Assembly (NCBI GenBank): GCA_013284265.1
Contig: JABTBR010000025.1
Span: 1-64,000, forward strand
DNA from: Oxalobacteraceae bacterium
Lineage (GTDB): Bacteria > Pseudomonadota > Gammaproteobacteria > Burkholderiales > Burkholderiaceae_D
Reading direction: 5' to 3'
Length of the DNA stretch: 64,000 nucleotides
Under the pieces are notes generated by a model. The model did not search any database, was not told where the DNA came from, and saw only the letters and a program-made list of their open reading frames with translations. Made by a program: the position numbers and the translations under genes. Below are positions 60,556 through 64,000 of this stretch, one piece after another. How positions within the stretch are numbered: position 1 is the first letter of the stretch; every line of letters begins with the position of its first letter.

Positions 60556-61698
60556 ATGACTATAATAATTTCGCCAAAACTCTTGACCCGGCGCACCGCA
60601 TTGGCGGCAGGAATTTCCATCGCGTGCGTTTCGGGGCTCGCCCACGCTGAAGACGACCAGCGCTTCTCCCTGCATGGATTCGGTACCATAGGCCTGGTCC
60701 ACTCGGACAATGCGCAAGCCGATTTCGTCAGCAATCTGCAGCAGCCCAGCGGTCCGGGCCGCAGCCGCGCCACCGATTTCACCACCGACACCAAAGCCGG
60801 CGTTCAATTGAATGCCAAGCTGCTCGATCAGTGGACGGCCGTGCTCCAGGTCACCAGTAAAAAGCTACACAGCAATAATTTTTCGCCCAAGGTGGAATGG
60901 GCCAATGTCAAATATGAAGCCACGCCGGACTTCAGCGTGCGCGTCGGGCGTATTGCCCTGGCCAGCCTGATGCAGAGCGACGCGCGCCTGGTCGGCTATG
61001 CCTCGACGCCGATCCGGGTGCCGCTGGAAACCTACAACATCATCCCGCCGACCAATAGCGATGGCGTTGACGCCACCTATCAGATGCACTTCGGCACGAC
61101 GACCAATACCATCCAGGCATCATATGGACGCAACGATTCCCACGTGGCGATCGGCATCCCGGACAATGTCCTCATTCTCGAATCGAAGGCGCGCAAGATT
61201 CTCAATGTGTCCGACGCCGTGGAAATCGGCGCGCTGACGCTGCGCGCCAGCTACTTCCGCACCGACCTGAATATCTCAGGCACTGTCTACCGCTACGACA
61301 TGAAGGCGCTCGGCGCGGTCTACGATCCGGGTGCCTGGTTCGTGCAGAGCGAATACACCAGGAGCAATGGCGGCGGCCTGACCAAGAATCAGGCGGCCTG
61401 GTATGCCATGGGCGGCCTGCGCCTGAAGGCCTTCACGCCCTACCTCGGCTACGCCACGGCCAAGCCGCAGGATCCGCTGCTGCCGGCGGCGGGCTACCAG
61501 CAGACCACCACCACGGCCGGGATACGCTGGGACTTCCGCTCGAACGCCTCGCTGAAACTGCAATACGACCAGATCAAGATGCCCGGTGCCATCCCCAGCG
61601 GCGGCAGCGCCGGCTACTTCGTCAAACAGGACATTGGCGCCTACCTCAATGGCGGCAAGACCAAGCTGCTGAGCCTGGCCGTCGATTTCGTTTTCTAA
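60556..61698 (+). CDS. Porin-like outer-membrane protein
   Basis: The roughly 380-residue protein has a signal peptide (LAAGISIACVSGLAHAE) and a beta-barrel body with alternating strands ending in LSLAVDFVF, the terminal aromatic of outer-membrane barrels. FSLHGFGTIGLVHSD at the mature start is typical for a family of porin-like proteins annotated without function. I prefer the ATG at 60556 (GGA eight bases before) over the one at 60544. It follows the MFS gene after a 160-base gap and may admit the same solute. Confidence 0.8.
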   Translation: MTIIISPKLLTRRTALAAGISIACVSGLAHAEDDQRFSLHGFGTIGLVHSDNAQADFVSNLQQPSGPGRSRATDFTTDTKAGVQLNAKLLDQWTAVLQVTSKKLHSNNFSPKVEWANVKYEATPDFSVRVGRIALASLMQSDARLVGYASTPIRVPLETYNIIPPTNSDGVDATYQMHFGTTTNTIQASYGRNDSHVAIGIPDNVLILESKARKILNVSDAVEIGALTLRASYFRTDLNISGTVYRYDMKALGAVYDPGAWFVQSEYTRSNGGGLTKNQAAWYAMGGLRLKAFTPYLGYATAKPQDPLLPAAGYQQTTTTAGIRWDFRSNASLKLQYDQIKMPGAIPSGGSAGYFVKQDIGAYLNGGKTKLLSLAVDFVF

Positions 61699-61759
61699 GA
61701 ACACAGCATTGTGACGGCGCACAAGTTTGTGCCGGCCTTACTACTCCAAGGAGAAATAC

Positions 61760-62167
61760 ATGAAATATTTGTACAAGGTGGTCCTCGCCACCATCTTGAC
61801 TGGGGCTACGCTTCAGGCGATGGCGGAAACCGTGGTCATTGTCAGCGCCAAGAATCCGGCGACCCGGATGTTTTCCGAACAGGCGGCCCAATTCTTTATG
61901 GGTAAATCCAATATGTTCACGCCGATCGACCAGGCCGAAGGCTCAGCGATCCGCAACGATTTTTATCAGAAGGTGGCGGACAAGGACCCCACCCAGGTGA
62001 AGGCGCACTGGTCCAAGCTGGTGTTTACCGGTAAGGGGCAGCCGCCCAAGGAATACAAGGGCAACGCCGACGTGAAAAAAGCGGTGGCCGAGGATCCTAA
62101 GGCCATCGGTTATATCGACAAGTCTGCCGTCGACGACAGCGTCAAGGTGATTCTGACGCTGCCTTGA
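61760..62167 (+). CDS. Small PstS-like periplasmic protein
   Basis: The 135-residue protein has a signal peptide (MKYLYKVVLATILTGATLQAMAE) and a short phosphate-binding-protein-like fold (VIVSAKNPATRMFSEQAAQFFMGKS, then AVAEDPKAIGYIDKSAVDDSVKV). Such short PstS-like proteins are often annotated as phosphate ABC transporter substrate-binding proteins but lack transport partners. CAAGGAGAAATAC supports the start. It lies 61 bases after the porin gene and is probably co-transcribed. Confidence 0.82.
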   Translation: MKYLYKVVLATILTGATLQAMAETVVIVSAKNPATRMFSEQAAQFFMGKSNMFTPIDQAEGSAIRNDFYQKVADKDPTQVKAHWSKLVFTGKGQPPKEYKGNADVKKAVAEDPKAIGYIDKSAVDDSVKVILTLP

Positions 62168-62179
62168 TAAGCCACGCCC

Positions 62180-62260
62180 CGGCTTGTCCGCGGCAGGCAG
62201 CGGACGAGCCGCACCATGAAAAATGCCATTGATGATGCAGTCATGATCATCAACGGCATT
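62180..62260 (+). terminator. Two consecutive hairpins after the PstS-like gene
   Basis: The first stem has 12 pairs (62180-62191 with 62200-62211, one G-U). The second has 15 positions with one mismatch (62222-62236 with 62246-62260). Neither has a U-run. Together they separate the rightward unit from the leftward cache-domain gene. The rest of the gap (62261-62452) contains a minus-strand stretch that may be a gene remnant. Confidence 0.5.
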
Positions 62261-62452
62261 CATTTGACTCAATAAAAGCAATGCGTTGACAAACTGGCTC
62301 ACTCCCGCTCGGAGATCAACGAGCTTGGTAAGCCACGATACCGGAAGGTCTGCGCGCATCGCCTTCCACACAATCTCGTAGTCGACCTTGAATTTGAATC
62401 GCGACAGCAGACGTTCGCGCAGATCGCCGGTATCGAAGTCAACGCCTCGGCA

Positions 62453-62911
62453 TCAATCCTGATAAACACCGACGCTGATGACAAGATCGTTGAACTTTTC
62501 AGAATATAAGGACTTCAATTCGATCTTGCCGGACACGGGATTGGGCCACTTATAGTCAACCCAACAACTGTTTTTCGTCTTCAGAATTTCACCGCCGTCC
62601 TTGACGAATGCCTTGCCGTCCACGTCCTTCACTTCGAACAGATTCTTGCCAACCAACCTGGGATTGCCGCCATGCGCCAATACCATGCCGTGTCCGTCGC
62701 CAACGGCCACATAGAGGTCGCGGTCGACGAACCTGCCTTTCGGGATATTGACTTCCGCAATCGCTTTATCCTTGCCGTTGGCCTTGATATAGGCGATGAC
62801 GTTGTGCACCATCGCTACCGCGTCGTCTTTGGTGGCATGCTCGTTCGCGCTGGCGGTCCCAGTCACGGCGAGGGCCACGCTGAATAACATTGCCCGTAAT
62901 ACATTTAGCAT
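62453..62911 (-). CDS. Periplasmic single-Cache-domain protein
   Basis: The 152-residue protein has a signal peptide (MLNVLRAMLFSVALAVTGTASA) and one Cache domain: GRFVDRDLYVAVGDGHGMVLAHG, then NPRLVGKNLFEVKDVDGKAFVKD and WVDYKWPNPVSGKIELKS. It is a Cache_2-like sensor domain without the usual chemoreceptor or kinase part, so it may act as a stand-alone periplasmic sensor or binding protein. The ATG at 62911 follows TGGAGAATTAAA. It lies 76 bases downstream of the MFS gene. Confidence 0.85.
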   Translation of the reverse strand: MLNVLRAMLFSVALAVTGTASANEHATKDDAVAMVHNVIAYIKANGKDKAIAEVNIPKGRFVDRDLYVAVGDGHGMVLAHGGNPRLVGKNLFEVKDVDGKAFVKDGGEILKTKNSCWVDYKWPNPVSGKIELKSLYSEKFNDLVISVGVYQD

Positions 62912-62987
62912 TTTAATTCTCCACAATAATTCTCAAAGCCCCAATACTGCCGACTAAGCAACGAGGCCTCCATTCCACCGAGGTGCT

Positions 62988-64000
62988 TCATTTCGGTTTC
63001 CTCAAGTTGAGCGGCGAAGGGCCTTTCAGCGGGGCGACCCGCGCCGCGTCGGCGGCGAAGCTGCGCGCCGCGAAACACAAGGCGAGGCCGGTGATGAAGA
63101 TCGCACCCGGCACGGCCAGGCTCAGCGCACCTTGCAGGCCGATGGCGCGGAACCCGTCCGTCATGGCCTGCGCATGCGCTGCCTGCATGGCCTGCGCAGC
63201 AAGCCAGTCCGACAGCGCCCCGGTGACGATGGTGCCGAAGCCCGCGCCCAGTATGTACTGGAAGAAGAAATACACGGACATCGCCGTCGCGCGCAAACGC
63301 GCCTCCACGACGTCCTGGATCGACGCATACACGGTCACGAAATACATGAAGTACAACAGCCAGCCAAGCGACAGCAGCGCCGTCACCGCGACCACATCGC
63401 CGGCGGCGCGCGTCAGGCCGAGCCATAGCAAGGGCGCCGAGACCAGCAGGCAGATCGCGCCGAGCATCAGGCGCCCGCGCACGAAAGCCTGGTGCACCCG
63501 GTCGGCGATCCATCCGCCAGCCGTCAGGCCGATCAGGCCCGTCACGCCGAACACGATGGCCGCCACCATGCCCGCCTGCGCCACGTTGACGTGGTGGTAA
63601 CGTATCATCAGAGACGGCAGGAAAGTGCTCAAGGCGTACGAGGCAAAATTGACCGCCGCCCCCGACGCGATGATCCACCACAGCGTCGGAATGGCCAGCA
63701 CACTGCGGTATGGCCGGGCTAGCGGCGCTAGCGTGCCCGCCGCATGGCCTTCCTGGGCGCCGCGCACTGGCTCGCGCAGTCGGAGCACCAGCAAGGCCAC
63801 GACGAAGCCGGGCACGGCCGCGAGGTAAAACGGCGCGCGCCAGCCATAGTGTTGCGCCAGATATCCGACGAGCATGAAGCAGGCCAGGCTGCCCAAGGGC
63901 AGACCGAGCATGAACAGGCCGAGCGCCCTCGCCCGCTGCTTCGATGGATACAGGTCGCCGATCATCGAATTGGACGCCGGCGCGCAGCTTGCCTCGCCGA
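62988..64000 (-). CDS. MFS transporter, C-terminal part (runs off right edge)
   Basis: The frame is open to the window edge. The residues before the first in-frame ATG (63965) read GEASCAPASNS then MIGDLYP, a pattern expected in the middle of MFS proteins (GEA...S-x-I-D-x-P). Therefore the true start lies beyond 64000 and the ATG at 63965 is internal. At least 8 hydrophobic segments remain. It resembles aromatic-acid/spinster-type carriers with LGLFMLGLPLGSLACFMLVG. The C terminus ends LNLRKPK. Confidence 0.85.
   Translation of the reverse strand, partial: GEASCAPASNSMIGDLYPSKQRARALGLFMLGLPLGSLACFMLVGYLAQHYGWRAPFYLAAVPGFVVALLVLRLREPVRGAQEGHAAGTLAPLARPYRSVLAIPTLWWIIASGAAVNFASYALSTFLPSLMIRYHHVNVAQAGMVAAIVFGVTGLIGLTAGGWIADRVHQAFVRGRLMLGAICLLVSAPLLWLGLTRAAGDVVAVTALLSLGWLLYFMYFVTVYASIQDVVEARLRATAMSVYFFFQYILGAGFGTIVTGALSDWLAAQAMQAAHAQAMTDGFRAIGLQGALSLAVPGAIFITGLALCFAARSFAADAARVAPLKGPSPLNLRKPK

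Noticed and set aside
1..64000. CRISPR arrays, tRNA/rRNA genes, insertion-sequence ends
   Set aside because: I saw no regularly spaced repeats, no cloverleaf-like sequence and no transposase. The pob remnants suggest past rearrangement, but no mobile element is visible.

Overview
The window is high-GC DNA of betaproteobacterial character. Protein styles (DUF1302/DUF1329/MMPL set, NodD-like LysR proteins, DUF1800/DUF1501 pair, GraTA/HigBA-type toxin-antitoxin) suggest Oxalobacteraceae, in the range of Massilia, Duganella, Janthinobacterium or Herbaspirillum. This is inference, because there is no rRNA or other taxonomic marker here. I saw no tRNA, rRNA, CRISPR array or intact insertion sequence.

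Layout. (1) 1-8.2 kb, mostly minus strand: the start of an efflux outer-membrane lipoprotein, then a low-oxygen/stress block (YgaP-like membrane protein, phosphoketolase, eRF1-like protein, APH/P-loop kinase fusion, BON protein, zinc alcohol dehydrogenase, Usp, Hsp20). Several genes are preceded by FNR/ANR-type boxes (TTGAT-N4-ATCAA or close). (2) 8.6-14.1 kb, plus strand: a glycosidase-like protein, a DUF1800/DUF1501 pair and a lipoprotein hydrolase. (3) 14.1-15.8 kb: a small Cys-rich protein, a HigBA-like toxin-antitoxin pair and decayed fragments of pobA and pobR (4-hydroxybenzoate hydroxylase and its regulator).

(4) 15.8-33.3 kb is the most distinctive block. A NodD-like LysR gene lies between a cyclase gene and a long divergent run: DUF1302 barrel, DUF1329 protein, YCF48 propeller, MMPL/RND transporter, a C-C hydrolase, an extradiol-type VOC dioxygenase, a Rieske ferredoxin and a TetR. 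A second run follows: FAD monooxygenase, MFS carrier, cupin, SDR, FAH-family hydrolase and epimerase. Near-identical nod-box-like operators precede both runs, and the second is embedded in the 3' end of tetR. The gene set resembles the fde flavonoid (naringenin) degradation operon known from Herbaspirillum seropedicae, controlled by the LysR protein FdeR.

(5) 33.4-40.5 kb, minus strand: a probable L-rhamnose operon, rhaD-rhaI-deoR-kinase-lldD, able to take rhamnose to DHAP plus lactaldehyde/lactate and then pyruvate. (6) 40.5-47.3 kb: SMP-30 lactonase-like protein, MFS and LysR, divergent from vanA-vanB-fdhA (vanillate O-demethylation and formaldehyde oxidation). (7) 47.7-57.2 kb: a GH3 beta-glucosidase lipoprotein, a PAS-GGDEF cyclase, two more NodD-like LysR genes, a TonB receptor and a periplasmic binding-protein-like gene. 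(8) 57.4-64 kb: a cytoplasmic alpha-L-rhamnosidase-like enzyme, an MFS sugar carrier, a porin, two small periplasmic proteins and the C-terminal part of an MFS gene running off the edge.

Working model (inference): regions 4-8 form a plant-phenolic island. Rhamnosidase and beta-glucosidase remove sugars from flavonoid glycosides, the rha operon burns the rhamnose, the fde-like enzymes hydroxylate and cleave the aglycone A ring, and vanAB-fdhA handles methoxylated products, all under flavonoid-sensor-like LysR proteins.
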